NCBI GenBank assembly: GCA_947095585.1
Contig: OX352761.1
Coordinates: 36,791,260 to 36,855,259, forward strand
Origin: Nephrocerus scutellatus
Taxonomy: Eukaryota > Arthropoda > Insecta > Diptera > Pipunculidae
Length of the DNA stretch: 64,000 nucleotides
Direction of reading: 5' to 3'
Shown: positions 32,924 to 43,888 of the stretch, piece after piece
How positions within the stretch are numbered: the stretch's first letter is position 1
Layout: each line of letters opens with the position of its first letter
Notes under the pieces: model-generated
Told to the model about the DNA's origin: nothing
The model's database searches: none
Seen by the model: only the letters and a program-made list of their open reading frames with translations
Made by a program: the position numbers and the translations under genes

Positions 32924-33985
32924 TCAACCCACTGTATCGTACAGCCGCGCAATGTCTGAAAGGATTGTTCTCTTTGTCGTCTTCCTTGAGTCCTGCAGTG
33001 AGACCTTGAAGGTGAAGGTATCCTTTGCTGGATGCCATTGGATCCCTAGCGTTTTAATCTCATTGCCTGCGTCGAATGAGAGTGGTACCCTTACTTCTCT
33101 ATCAATCTCTGGAATGGATGCCAACAACTCTTCACAATTACTTGCCCACTTGCGTAGTGGAAAGCCTCCTTGATTTAACATTGTTGTCAGTTGCCGCTGC
33201 ATCTCCATAGCTTCTGCTTCGGAGTCTGCTCCATTGATCACATCATCTACGTAGAAATTATTTCTAGCGATTTTTTCCACAATCGGGAAGTCTGCACAAA
33301 ACCAATTGATATGCAGCATCCTCCGGCGAAACCCAAATTTGCCGATACATTTTATTAATGTCAGCTACAAATGCGATTTTGTGTTTCCTGAATCGAGCGA
33401 TGTGGTCGAAGATGTCATCCTGCAACCTTGGGCCAATGAAGAGATGGTCATTAATTTTCTCTCGAGTTGCATATATCTGACAAGCGCTGATCTTTGAGAT
33501 AAACCCATTAAAGGGTGTGTACCTTCCTTAAATGGAAGTTGAACCCTATATTTTCCGTCCAGTTGACGCTGATGGGTTCTGCAAAAGTGCGTCTCACCTT
33601 TCTCTTCTTCTTCTGTGGAACTTCCTTAAGTTCCCAAAATTTTATCAACAAGCTATCCAAGGGTTGACCTTCGGTGGTTATGTGAAGAGAAGTTACGTTT
33701 GATTAATATCTAGGGGAGATGCCCCCAGAAAGAACCCATCCCAGCTCCGTCCTTTGAGCCATAGGGGTTCCTGGTTCTCCTTTCCTTATACCTTCAAAGA
33801 GAATGGAGGGATAAATGTTGGATCAGAAAATTCAATGTTGTGGAGGTGGCTCCAATTAGCACATGAAATGAAGTGTGTAGGTAATGCAGCTGTGAGTTTG
33901 GGTAAGACCAATACATTGAGCTGTAAGCTAAAGGTTTTGTTCACATATGAGAACATCGTGAGAGAAACCTTGCGTTAAGATCCTT
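32924..33985 (-). pseudogene. BEL/Pao protease end and reverse transcriptase
   Basis: 32924-33319 carries NNFYVDDVINGADSEAEA (catalytic FYVDD) and GFPLRKWASNCEELL, the BEL RT signature. Upstream pieces read IGPRLQDDIFDHIARFRKHKIAFVADINKMYRQIWV (about 33330-33450) and NWTENIGFNFHLRKVHTL. The protease C-terminal part (LNVLVLPKLTAALPTHFIS ... PMAQRTELGWVLSGG) lies at 33720-33985. Confidence 0.8.
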
Positions 33986-34044
33986 GGTGTTGGAGAAACC
34001 AACACAAACACTTCGAATCTTCTTTCCTTTTTGACGTGACAACG

Positions 34045-34265
34045 TCTCACTACAAGGTATAAGGGGGTGCATGTTCAAAAAGTAAAATGTTAAGTGATAC
34101 ACTGTTAAGTGATACAGTGCTCACACTGTTGTGAGACACTGTTAAGTGATTTTAAGTGATACAGTGCTCACACTGTTGTGAGACACTGTTAAGCGATACA
34201 GTGCTCACACTGTTGTGATCAACAGCGTCACACTTTTAAGTGAGCCACTTTAAAATGTCAGTACT
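34045..34265 (+). repeat. Head module with palindromic short repeats
   Basis: After the TIR comes CACTACAAGGTATAA.GGGGTGCATG, then about three ~40 bp units built on GTTAAGTGATACAGTGCTCACACTGTTGTGAGACACT. Each unit folds back on itself (CAGTGCTCACA against TGTGAGACACTG). It ends with ATGTCAGTACTTTGGGAAC, where satellite A starts. The same module occurs at 43889-44045. Confidence 0.85.
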
Positions 34266-34765
34266 TTGGGAACCATTTCCCAAGCGATTCGCATAAAATT
34301 CGGAATGTAGGATTAAGATGTGACTATAAGATTTCTTCCTATGGAAATTCTGGAATATGATCATCATTGTCTGGAATTTCTGGAATAAAGCAATTTTTCA
34401 AGCGATTCGCATGAAATTCGGAAAGTAGGACTAAGATGTGACTATAAGATTTCTTGCTATGGAAATTCTGGAATATGATCATTTTGGTCTGGAATTTCTG
34501 GAACAAAGAAATTTCTCAAGCGAACCGCATGAAATTCGGAATGTAGAGGTAAGATGCGACTATAAGACTTCTTGCTATGGAAATTCTTAATATGATCATT
34601 TTGGTCTAGAATTTCTGGAACAAAGCAGTTTCTCAAGCGATTCGCATGAAATTCGGAATTAGTACTAAGATGCGATTATAAGACTTCTTCCTATGGAAAT
34701 TCTGGAATATGATCATTATGGTCTGGAATTTCGGGAACTAAGCAATTTCTCAAGCGACTCGTGCC
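34266..34765 (+). repeat. Satellite A, four to five copies
   Basis: Copies start near 34281, 34398, 34515 and 34633, with spacing close to 118 bp. Sequence is very close to the main array (GCGATTCGCATGAAATTCGG, ATGTAGGACTAAGATG, TGGAAATTCTGGAATATGAT). Confidence 0.9.
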
Positions 34766-36936
34766 TTTTAAATTAATCGTAATATTGGCCACAACGTCAA
34801 ATAATTTCACTCCAACTGCGCGTAAAGATTACACACACATATTTTTTTAACAGCTCCTACTTCTCCTACTACTATCGACGCAACTGCATTACTATGTTTG
34901 TGCAGTGATATGCAATATTTAATATGTACCCACCTCACAATGAATTGTTATGAACATTTAAATTAGCTTATAAATTATTTATTCTGTTGTATGTGATGTG
35001 ATTGATGATCATGTATGTGGTTTCAATAACATACAATCAAGCTCATAGCTTGAGCAGAACGAAACAAACATATGCAGTAGTAGGCTGCGGTCAAGAATTC
35101 AGCCGCTGCGCAGTTTATGCTGCATGTTGGTCAAAAATTCACTTTTCAGCCAATGCAGTAAAGAAAAATCGACTGCGCAGTTTACGCAGCCACTTTAAAT
35201 TGGATGCAAATAGCAAAATGTAAAAAAATACAAATGTTACAAAAAAGAGGCAAGGCCATTCACAAGTTCAAAGCGACGTTGCTGTTGCTACCATTTCATT
35301 TTCTTTTGGCTTGTATTTTCTTTAATCACTCCAATATTACGAAGAGTTAATTCCATCAAATTACATAATAAAAAGAGAACCAGATAAAACGAAGTTATTG
35401 GCGAATATGTGTAGTACTAGTAATTGTATTGAAACTCGAAAGTCCCCTTCGGTGCTCTGCTTACTCGTTCTCTTAACCTTGCAGTTGTAACTTGCAATTG
35501 CAACCCATACGGTTGCACGAATAAGGTTTGGGTTGGTTCTCTGCTAGCTTCCTTTCGGATTTTCTTTAATAATTTTATAAATTACAAAATCTCTCAGGGA
35601 AAGGAAAAAGAGCGAGAAACGTAATTTTTTGTAGTGAGAAACTTGTTGTTTTTTAAGCATGTATTGTTAAAAAGCAAAACAGTTGGGCATTCTGTCTGTA
35701 GAGAAGGTTATGAGGTATCCTGCTGATTCTATTAACATTGCATAAATTGATACAGTGCTGTCGTGATAGAGAAAAAAAAACAATACTAGTATGTTATAAA
35801 AAAAGAGGAATTGTTGTTCATACGTATTTATTTAGAATATTCATTTTAATCGTACATTTTTTTTCTTTATATAACAGATGGTTCGCCATTCACTTCTTAC
35901 TAAATTAACTATGCTTATCATTGTAACGACTGTATAATAATACAAAATCAAACAATAATCTTAAATATACGGTTCATTTCTCATTGTTTATAGAATAATT
36001 ACTCTGAAATATCCTTTCAGTACCATACGGTACTTTTCCACATATACACTTTTATATAAAATGATAATATGATGACAACACTTTCTATAAAAATATGGAA
36101 GTGATATGGCCTCAGTTTAAAGAATTTACATGGAAGATTCTAACCATTATAAGTTAGTTTTTTATATTTTACAATACTAACGAAAACAGCTTTAGACCTA
36201 TCCTCGGACGTACCGATCAATTCAAACATTCCTTCTTTAGCCGCTCAAAAATTTTGTGGAATGACTGTATTTAAGCATGTGTATGACATTAAGTTAAAAT
36301 ACATGTGATTATGGCTTGGCAAAATTTATATTGAAATTACCGTGAAATATAATTAGTATTTTACCCCAATTGTTTTTGGCCAATAAAACTGCACCCTCTG
36401 AAATATACTCGTATGCCGTCTAAACGTCACTATAGACCATGTAAGCCCGTAAGCCAAAACCCTCTCTAGAGAAGTATTAAATTATGGAATACGCTCCTAA
36501 TATGGAATAGTGCAATATTCTGAAAACCACGTTATGTATGTTTCTGTCAATTTCACGTAAAGCTTTCTTTTCATGCGCATATTCGTTGCTAGTATTCTTG
36601 TGGACGGCGATCGCAGTAGACGTGCGCAGTTCTTAAAAGTAGTGTTTTGGTGAAGTGCGTCACATATTATTGTGAGTTTATTTTTCTTATAAATTGTTAT
36701 CGGTTTAACTTTTAACAAATTTTTCTTCTCGTGTCATAAGTAAAAACCAAAGCCTTTGGGATAACTAAAAGTATCTAGGCTCAGTTAAATAATAACTGAA
36801 TTTTTATATAGTTCTGTGAATCTCCTTGTTCCTTATCTGGAATACCAGTGTGTTCCTAACATGGAATAGTATTCCATATTGGGAACCAGCTAAATATTTT
36901 TTGAAATTATTACTTAGGTTAACTTGTAATTTTTCA
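34766..36936. other. AT-rich DNA without recognised gene; one satellite B tail
   Basis: No reading frame with a known domain. About 36070-36170 resembles a satellite B end (GATGACAACACTTTCTATAAAAATATGGAAGTGATATGGCC ... AGAATTTACATGG). About 36480-36900 repeats the word TATGGAATA several times. Confidence 0.5.
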
Positions 36937-38510
36937 GATGACACCAAAAGAAAAAAAAACGTAAGGTGTGGGATAAGGCAGATATAGTGAAAGCCATCGC
37001 AGCCGTAAAGTCAAAGCTTCAAGAAAGCTGCACAAACGTTTCATGTTCCTCGTAAAACACTTTTCAGACTTTTCAATTCCTCTTCTGATGAAGCTCTCGA
37101 TGCACCGCTTGGTAGAAAACCCGTTCTTAGTCCAGCCTTAGAGAACCAACTTGTGCAGTTGGAATGGCGAAGAGGTACTACGGTTTGACACGAAAAGATG
37201 TTAAAAGATTGGCTTTTCAGTTGGCTTGTCGTAATAATTTGGAGCCCACTTTTAAAAATGAAATGGCTGGCCGCAAATGGCTAAATGGATTCTTAAACCG
37301 CCACAAATAAATTATTTCTCTGCGTAAACCAACAGGGACATCATTTTCAAGAATGAATGGATTTAACAAGGAAATGTTCTTTTGCTTACTGGAGAAAGAA
37401 TATCAAGAAAAAACTTTTTTGCCGAGAAGAATATATAATGTAGACGAATCCGGACTGTCCGTTGTCCAGTCAAAACTTTCACAAATTCTCTCTGTAAGAG
37501 GAAAGAAACATATTGGTGCAATAACATCCGCTGAAAGGGGGCGTCTAATAACAATGTTTTATGTATGAACGCAGCTGGAGACTTTGTTCCTCCAATTATA
37601 GTCTTCTCCAGAAAAAAAATGGATATTTTACTAATGTTACCCCTCAGGCTGGATACAGACTGATATTTTCTTTGACTGGTTCCAGCATTTTTTTAAATTT
37701 GCAAAACCAACAACAGAAAACCCTGTCCTATTGATTTTAGACGGACATTACAGTCATACGCGCAACATCGATCTCATAGATTCTGCGCGTGTAAACAATG
37801 TAACAATCTTGTGTTTACCACCCCATTCAACGCATAAAATGCAGCCATTGGATTAAACAGTTATGGGGGCATTAAAAACTTATTATAGTGAAGAAATCCG
37901 GCAGTGGCTCTTACATTACGGAAGACCTGTGAGCAACTATGATATAATGGAGCTATTTGGGAAAGCCTACTTACGAGTTCAATCCGCTTCACTAGCTGTA
38001 AATGGTTTCAAAGCTACTGGAATCTATCCTCTCAACCCGAATATTTTTACAGAAGCTGGTTTTATAGATGAAGAGCAAACTATTGGTGTGGAGCAGGAAA
38101 ATGTTCCACTGGTTGAAGATTCACACGCTTCCAGGCCAAGCCCACAAAGCGCCCAAAGCCTCCAAAGCCCGCAAAGCCAACAAAGACCACAAAGCCAGCA
38201 AGACCCTCCAAGCCTATTTGTAAGCCCCGAACTTATTTTACCTTATTCTTCTCTCAAGAAAAGAAGGAAACGCGTTTTCACATGCAAGATAACAGCATCG
38301 CCATACAAAGCTGAGCTAGAGCTATCTAAAGCAAAACAGCAGAAAAAGGATCAGGCAAAGAAAGCAAATATATTTGACCAAGCATCAACGAGCGGTCTTC
38401 AAAAGAAGAATACAATGAAAAAGTCTAAGAAGAAACAGCAGTCAGAACCATCAACGAGCGGCCTTCAAAAAAAGACGACCCAAAAGTCTAAGAAGAAACA
38501 TATTTTATAA
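36937..38510 (+). pseudogene. pogo/jerky-type (CENP-B-like) transposase, broken
   Basis: It begins MTPKEKK... KVWDKADIVKAIAAVKSKL, a psq-type helix-turn-helix. The second DNA-binding half follows (YYGLTRKDVKRLAFQLACRNNLEPTFKNEMAGRKWLNGFLNRHK). The DDE_1 core shows YNVDESGLSVVQSK (first Asp), ITSAERGRLITM, NAAGDFVPPIIVFSRKK, LLILDGHYSHTRNIDLI (second Asp) and PPHSTHKMQPLD (third Asp). A TAA stop follows PLD directly (37855-37857), after which an open frame runs 37863-38510: GALKTYYSEEIRQWL ... AVNGFKATGIYPLNPNIF, then a Pro/Gln/Ser repeat and a Lys-rich tail. Several shifts make it non-functional. It is the only transposase inside the 34028-38613 inverted repeats. Confidence 0.85.
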
Positions 38511-38613
38511 CAACATAAACTGGAAAACTAGATATACACTTTAATTTAAGTTAAATGTACTTACATAAAAATTAAATAAAAAAAATGTTTGTAACCGTTG
38601 TCACGCTCAAAAA

Positions 38614-40135
38614 CCTTGTGGTCGTGTAGACGACACAGCCTACCCTGCTCTTTTTTAGTTTAAGTAGTTGAACGGCAGACTCAGTGATGAATCTGACCCT
38701 GACCCTGCTCTCTGACCCACGATCTAATAGCGCTCGCAGCGCCAACAGTTGGCCCATGGCTGTCTAAACCTTGAAGAGGGCTGTAGACAGAAGAACAGGT
38801 GCACGGTTGGTTTCGGCTATGAACGCGTTGTACGCTGAAGCAGTTCCGTAGGAGGATATTGTGCTATCTGAGGGTACTGATTGTTGAATTTATGTGGAGG
38901 AGGACGCTGGTAGAAAAGGTAGAGTACCAGCTCCGATTGGAGCAGGTTCATTAGGATGCAATGCGTTGACTGGCTCATTCATGTGCAGTAACGAATGATG
39001 CTTTTGGTGGCAGACAGAACACGTAAAGGTGCTTGTGCAGTTTTGCGTGAAATGTGCGCTTGACAAACAGTTGAAGCACAATTTCTTTTTCTTTGCAACC
39101 TCTTGTCGCTTCCTCGCGTTTAATGCTTTAAATTTAAAGCAATTCCTAATGGAATGTGAGCCCTGACAGAGCGAACACCCTTGAATTGTGCAGTTGTGAA
39201 CACGAATTGTATTTATGGCGTGCCTTTTAGCTTTAGGTTGATTGGAACTTGGTGAGGATTGACCAATGACATCCAAGGTTCTTGATCTCATTAAGATGAA
39301 ATCTTCCAGGATGTTAAAGGTCGGATAGTCCACGTACGTTGAAATGTGGGACTCCCAGAGTCCCCGAGTGGTAGACGGAAGTTTTTGTACCGTATGAAAT
39401 ACGAGAACATCTTCCCATGATTCCACAGGCACTCCAAGACCCTTAAGCGATGGTGGTGTCTAACAGTAATTTGAGATCATCGGAGGATTCCTGCGTGAGC
39501 TTCGGTTGGTCGAAAAGATGTTTAAATTGACTGTCTTTTAAAAGTCTAACATTTTGAAACCGCTTAACCAATAATGCCCACGCTGATTCAAAATTTGTTT
39601 CGGTGTTGCGAAGCATAGGCGCTGCTTCACCCGTTAAATTGTTTTTTAAATATTGGAGCTTATGAGCGTCAGAGATTGAGGAATTTTTGTTGACCATTCC
39701 TTCGAACAGTCCCTTAAATTCTGGCCACATCTGTAGGGAGCCGTCAAAAGTTGGTAGCTTCATTGCCGGAAGATTTAATTCAACCGACGGTGACTTGGAC
39801 GCAGCGACTGAATTATTAAGGCAGCCTTGACTATCGGTAGCTGCTTACTGTTCCTTTAATTCGCTAGAATAATTAAATAACAGTTCCTTCAATTTGTGAA
39901 ACATGAGAGCTTCCATATGTTAAGTCTTTGCATCTTCACTAGGGAACCCAACAATTTTCTAATGAAGAAGCCTACCTTCTTTATAGGATGTCTCCAAATT
40001 TAACAGTCGTGCTTCGATCATGTGCACAGATTTTTTACATGCTGCAAGACCTACGTATGCCTTGTATCCAGCCTCGAGTTCTTGCGAAATCGTCTGAATC
40101 GCCTCAGCAAAATTTAAAATTTTACCTTTGCTCAT
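38614..40135 (-). pseudogene. BEL/Pao Gag and protease start
   Basis: It starts at ATG 40135 (MSKGKILNFAEAIQTISQELEAGYKAYVG). Gag continues as LPAMKLPTFDGSLQMWPEFKGLFEGMV ... YLKNNLTGEAAPMLRNTETNFESAW (39443-39763) and ESWEDVLVFHTVQKLPSTTRGLWESHIS (38890-39432). The zinc-binding repeats CSLCQGSHSIRNC, CFNCLSSAHFTQNC and CSVCHQKHHSLLH follow. The protease active site reads LLALRALLDRGSES (about 38700-38760; BEL normally has DxGS). Several shifts and stops disable it. The coding sequence is cut at 38613 and resumes below 34027. Confidence 0.85.
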
Positions 40136-40415
40136 TGTGGACAGAGAATCCAGTCAACCCACCAAACACACCACACAAGTAATTATTAAGATCACTAAGA
40201 TCACCAGTTTATTTGAATAAATAATTGTTTAACAAAATGCCACACACCTGATTTAAGCGTTGCTCCCTCGGTGCAGCTTCTTCCAAGAACTTAGCTGATC
40301 GTACCGCTGATTTGTTGTACGTCTTGTTTAATGTACACTTGCTTGTATTTATCAATAAATTGTCAATGTTCGCACTGATTCTAAATGGATCTTAATCCGG
40401 CTTGAAGGACCAAAA
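40136..40415 (-). promoter_or_regulatory. BEL/Pao leader with primer-binding site
   Basis: The minus strand reads TGGTCCTTCAAGCCGGATTA at about 40392-40411, three bases inside an LTR end (...ACA TTT TGG). This is the usual BEL/Pao arrangement. The leader up to the gag ATG is about 255 bp. Confidence 0.65.
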
Positions 40416-40830
40416 TGTATCGCGATTGACACTAGCAAAAACGATGGAGACGTCCTCTCCACAAAAATAAAAAAAGCGAACTGAAATTTTCCGATTAAAT
40501 TAAAAAACTTAGGTTTCTTTTTGATGTTTTAATAAAAACGTTTAATTTAAACTTTTAAATGAATAAATCAGAATATCAACAAAGCAAGTACAATTTGAGT
40601 TTTAAATTATCAGAATTTAAACAAAAGAACAAGATGAGCACGAATTAAATTAAACTTTATTACAAAAAATTCAAAGGAGATTATTTCCGTTGCCGCTGCT
40701 GGTTGCCAGTAGACTCGTCAGTAGACTTCTGGTTTGATCGCCAGTGATGGAGGACAGTGATGCTCATCGCCAGTTGCAGTCACCACCAGTCCCACACATT
40801 CCTAAGGTGTAACTTTGTCAGTACTCAGTA
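40416..40830 (-). repeat. BEL/Pao 5' LTR (outer end unclear)
   Basis: In plus orientation it starts TGTATCGCGATTGACACTAGC next to the PBS. The far end was not located; the estimate of about 400 bp is rough. No matching LTR was found near 30.7-31.0 kb. Confidence 0.5.
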
Positions 40831-41452
40831 CTTTGTACCATGTCAGCAATTTCCACAGTTCGTTGAGTAGATACATGCCACCGAATATGCCGATGACTGC
40901 TAATGCTACGTATACTCGATACATGCTGATTGTGCTTATGGTGCACATTTGTTGTGGTCGTTCGTTCTTAAACATTTAGATCGAGTGAGCGATGACTCGC
41001 ATGCTCACAATGATATTTGACGACGTTCAGTGTGTTGCTACAATGTGACGAGTCATTTGTGCGATGAAATATGACGATGCTCACGATTGTGTTGCAACAA
41101 AGTAATGATTATTGTGATGGTGATAGGGAACTGGTGGTGATTCATTGGCCTTGAATTGATCAAGTCGATGATGATGATTTGAATGTAGCACCATTTAGCA
41201 TGTTGCATTGCAACACAAATAAACAAGTTTGATTATTGAAATTTAAAATATTTAGAATTTCATATAATTAATTTTCAATGTTTTGGACTAAGTCGTTAAC
41301 AGAACATTTTTTTTTATTATAAATTACATTTTTACTACTAAATACATTTGAAAATCAAAATTAGTTTGTGCAATAGAACCTTGAAATTCAATATTTGAAG
41401 AAAAGTCAATAAATTCGCCGTTCCCAATTTTAAATTTGTCTTTTATAATTGG
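40831..41452. other. No gene recognised
   Basis: It includes a stretch with repeated GTGATGATTCA/GACGATGCTCAC-like words (about 40980-41180) and then AT-rich DNA. It may contain the outer part of the BEL LTR. Confidence 0.4.
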
Positions 41453-42414
41453 GAACTATATATAATTGTATTCTTATTTAAAAAATACGAAAAATCCAAT
41501 TGTGATTTTTCTGCTATACTGAATGGAATATTTTTCCGCGAGGTAGTGACAGGGGCATAAATTTTACCTTTTTATGTCTTCCCTCGAATCTCATGGTCCA
41601 AATTTTTTTTAGAGGCAAACTTTGTAATTACACAGGGATAATGAACTATCATGTGATGTTTTGGCACCAAATGAACGTTAAAAATGTCTAAATATGTTTG
41701 GAAATGCAGCTCAATTAAATCTTTTATTTTCAAGAGATCATGCTGCTTAAAGCTTGTGATTTGTTTGGCGGCTTCGTTATAGTTAAATTCCTTAATTTTC
41801 TCTTTTGTTTTGACCCAGTGTTCACAAATAATATTTACCAGTTGCTGTCCGGCAGTTTTTGATAAAAAAAAATTTGATTTATAGTCCTCTAGAACTGTTT
41901 TTCCTGCAACCGTGTTAAGCAGCTCGCGTAAATCCTGCAACAAATTGTATTTATGTAACGGATTTTGAATATTTTATTTCGTAAAACTTACCAATTGAGT
42001 ATTATTAAATGACTGGGCATTTTACTTGACTGATTTGTCTGACGAATCGCAATTTTTTGTTGAATCTATCCAACGTGATGCCGAAGAATTCATAGAAAGC
42101 GTATCGGCAATTGGAGGATCGAAGCCCTATTTGTAATAGAAAATAAATGTGCTTAATTTATAATATTAATACTTGCAAATATATTTCTAATGTTTTTTCG
42201 TCGCCACTCAAAAAGTTTGGTTCTAAATTTGATTATTAGACCAAATTGTGAATCCGGTATGAGTCGATTTATGTCATCAATTGTCAATTTCTTGAAAACC
42301 TCTATATGAATTCCTAATTCTGTACCACAATAAATATATTTTAGTTTATTCACTTTAAATACTTTAAATTTATTAAAAACTTACCCACAAAACTAGTTTG
42401 TAACGTTGTCTGCT

Positions 42415-42440
42415 CGGGTGACGCTCGCCGGTCACCCAGG
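42415..42440. repeat. Hairpin near the left end of the solo LTR
   Basis: GGGTGAC and GTCACCC, separated by GCTCGCCG, form a perfect 7 bp GC-rich stem. Confidence 0.75.
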
Positions 42441-42609
42441 GTTCGTCTCTCTCCTCGTTGTTACAAATTAAAAGATGTGTGGGTTTTATTCTTTTGTGTT
42501 TTTATTTATTATTTCCGTGTTTTCTTCCTTATGACTATGTTCCTTACAATTTTATTATACTTATATAGAGTAACTACTATACCTAGCTGCCTGCCTAACG
42601 TAATCTAAT

Positions 42610-43000
42610 ATGGGCACTCGGAGGGCGTTCGAGAAGAACTCCCGGCTCTAAGTCGCAGTTAGCAGAAGCAAAAGCAATCAACGACTGCTAACTGCGTACT
42701 TGAAAGTACTACTGAGCACACGGAGGGCGTCCGAGAAGAACTGCTCGGCTCTAAGCCGTAGTTAGCAGAAGCAAAAGCAATCAACAACTGCTAACTACAT
42801 ACTTGAAAGTACTACTGAGCACACGGGGGGCGTTCGGGAAGAACTGCTCGGCTCAACGGCTCGGCTAACTACGTACTTAAAAGTACAACGTGGAACTTAC
42901 GGTGGGCGTTCGAGGAGAACAACACAGTTCCCAGATATAGCATAAGCAAAGTGCAAAAGCAATCAACACTTTGTTAAGCTATACTGCTTCAAAAGATCAG
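42610..43000 (+). repeat. ~102 bp tandem repeats, each with a hairpin
   Basis: Unit anchors (GAGGGCGTTCGAGAAGAACT) start at 42621, 42723, 42826 and, shortened, 42903. Units 1 and 2 fold into perfect stems (GCAGTTAGCAG with CTGCTAACTGC; GTAGTTAGCAG with CTGCTAACTAC) around the conserved loop GCAAAAGCAATCAAC. Unit 3 has lost the first arm. Unit 4 keeps the loop but has a different, still complementary stem (TATAGC...CAAAGTG with CACTTTG...GCTATA). Confidence 0.8.
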
Positions 43001-43639
43001 GGGAGTGCTTTTCTCATGGGAGAATTACTGATGTCGTGGTTTAGACGACGTACTCTTCTCCACACCTTCCCTGTTAATTGTTGATTTCCGCGTCCCATGT
43101 CATTACTTAAATATTTCGATTTTTTGGGAATTCTATTTCCCCAAAAATTGTATAATAAAATGTTCGTTTACGAGTTATATTCGTATACGTACAATTCATA
43201 CCTTTTGTGTGTTTTTATTATTGTTATTAATTCTATTATTATTACTGCTATTATGACATGGGGCGCGACCGGAGTATTTCGGTGTTTACAAAAAAGAATA
43301 ATGTTCTCGGTTGACATCAGACGACCGTGGGATTTGATCCCCATATTGCTTGATTTTCAAGCAGAGGTGCTACTGTGGTACTATTCGTACCTGTGTAGTC
43401 AGTTTGGTTTTTTTCGTACTTGCTTTATGTGCTTACTGCCGTTTAATATGTTTTGTTTTGTCTACTTATTTTCCATACTTGATAATACATATATATATAC
43501 TTGTGTCGTTTTGGTTTACAATTTCTTTTTGTACGTACTTATTGATAATATTTGCTATGTACATATATTTGTGTTACAATTTCTGTTTGTATGTACTTAT
43601 TTATAATATTTGCTATTTACATATGTTAACCGTATGGTT

Positions 43640-43679
43640 TGTAACGTTGTTAATTTGATGTCAAATTAACTTCGTTACA
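43640..43679. repeat. 40 bp near-perfect palindrome ending the solo LTR
   Basis: TGTAACG..GTTAATTTGA is followed by TCAAATTAAC..CGTTACA, with a TG centre. The outer seven bases repeat the LTR terminus itself. Confidence 0.85.
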
Positions 43680-43888
43680 AGTTATTAACGAAGACAATTC
43701 CCAGCCTACTAACAAGACCTCGGATTCCGTTAAATCTCTTATAACTGAGTTTGTTAAACACTCATATTCAGCATCGGCATCCATTTTATCAAGTTCATTT
43801 CATTTATTCCACTTGGACCACTAAACAATTCACGTATTTAATTATTTCCTACTTTTAATTGTCTCACAGTCCACGTATTTAATATGAA

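Larger units (their letters stand above)
31006..34027 (-). mobile_element. BEL/Pao retrotransposon, pol half (degenerate)
   Basis: The minus-strand order from 34027 down is protease end (FSYVNKTFSLQLNVLVLPKLT ... RTELGWVLSGG), RT, RNase H and integrase (to about 31010, ending QDFWKKWRSEYLVRLQKRSK). Frameshifts break it repeatedly. The gag half lies at 38614-40135, separated by the 4.6 kb TIR-bounded segment. No 3' LTR is recognised below 31000. Confidence 0.85.
34028..38613. mobile_element. TIR-bounded segment inserted in the BEL element (candidate DNA transposon)
   Basis: The left end TTTTTGACGTGACAACG (34028-34044) is repeated inverted at the right end (38596-38613, reading TTTTTGAGCGTGACAACGG on the minus strand), with one base difference. 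BEL protease sequence lies directly outside both ends. Inside are a palindromic short-repeat head, four to five satellite A copies, about 2 kb of unassigned AT-rich DNA and a pogo/jerky-type transposase pseudogene. I could not define a target duplication. It may be one transposon or a foldback element with a second transposon inside. Confidence 0.6.
42399..43679. mobile_element. Solo LTR (1281 bp) inserted in exon 1 of the gene remnant
   Basis: Termini are TGTAACG ... CGTTACA, with an AGTT duplication on both sides (42395-42398 and 43680-43683). Removing it restores the reading of exon 1. There is no coding sequence inside. The TG...CA ends and 4 bp duplication fit a gypsy-type LTR left by recombination; its parent is not in the window. 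It contains a hairpin near the left end, a 102 bp tandem array and a 40 bp palindrome at the right end. Confidence 0.7.
41453..43784 (-). pseudogene. Four-exon gene remnant, SAM-like start and HYP-motif end, split by a solo LTR
   Basis: Exon 1 starts at ATG 43784 (MDADAEYECLTNSVIRDLTESEVLLVGWELSS), is broken by the LTR at 42399-43679 and ends at 42385 with GTAAGT. Exon 2 is 42319-42177 (ELGIHIEVFKKLTIDDINRLIPDSQFGLIIKFRTKLFEWRR), with a GC donor. Exon 3 is 42126-41992. Exon 4 runs from 41934 (DLRELLNTVAGKTVLEDY ... HLVPKHHMIVHYPCVI). All exons join in one frame. In-frame stops sit at 42024-42022 (exon 3) and 41574-41572; beyond the second, the frame continues YAPVTTSRKNIPFSIAEKSQL to about 41453. 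Similar unnamed proteins with a SAM-like start and KxHHxxxHYP end occur in many insects and in hydra and are probably transposon-derived. Function unknown. Confidence 0.7.

Noticed and set aside
35002..35223. A 73-codon plus-strand frame with several Cys residues
   Set aside because: It has no domain, no homologue that I recognise and no neighbouring gene signals.
43097..43658. Two overlapping hydrophobic plus-strand frames (169 and 102 codons) that look like membrane proteins
   Set aside because: They lie in T-rich DNA inside the solo LTR, overlap each other in different frames and match no family.
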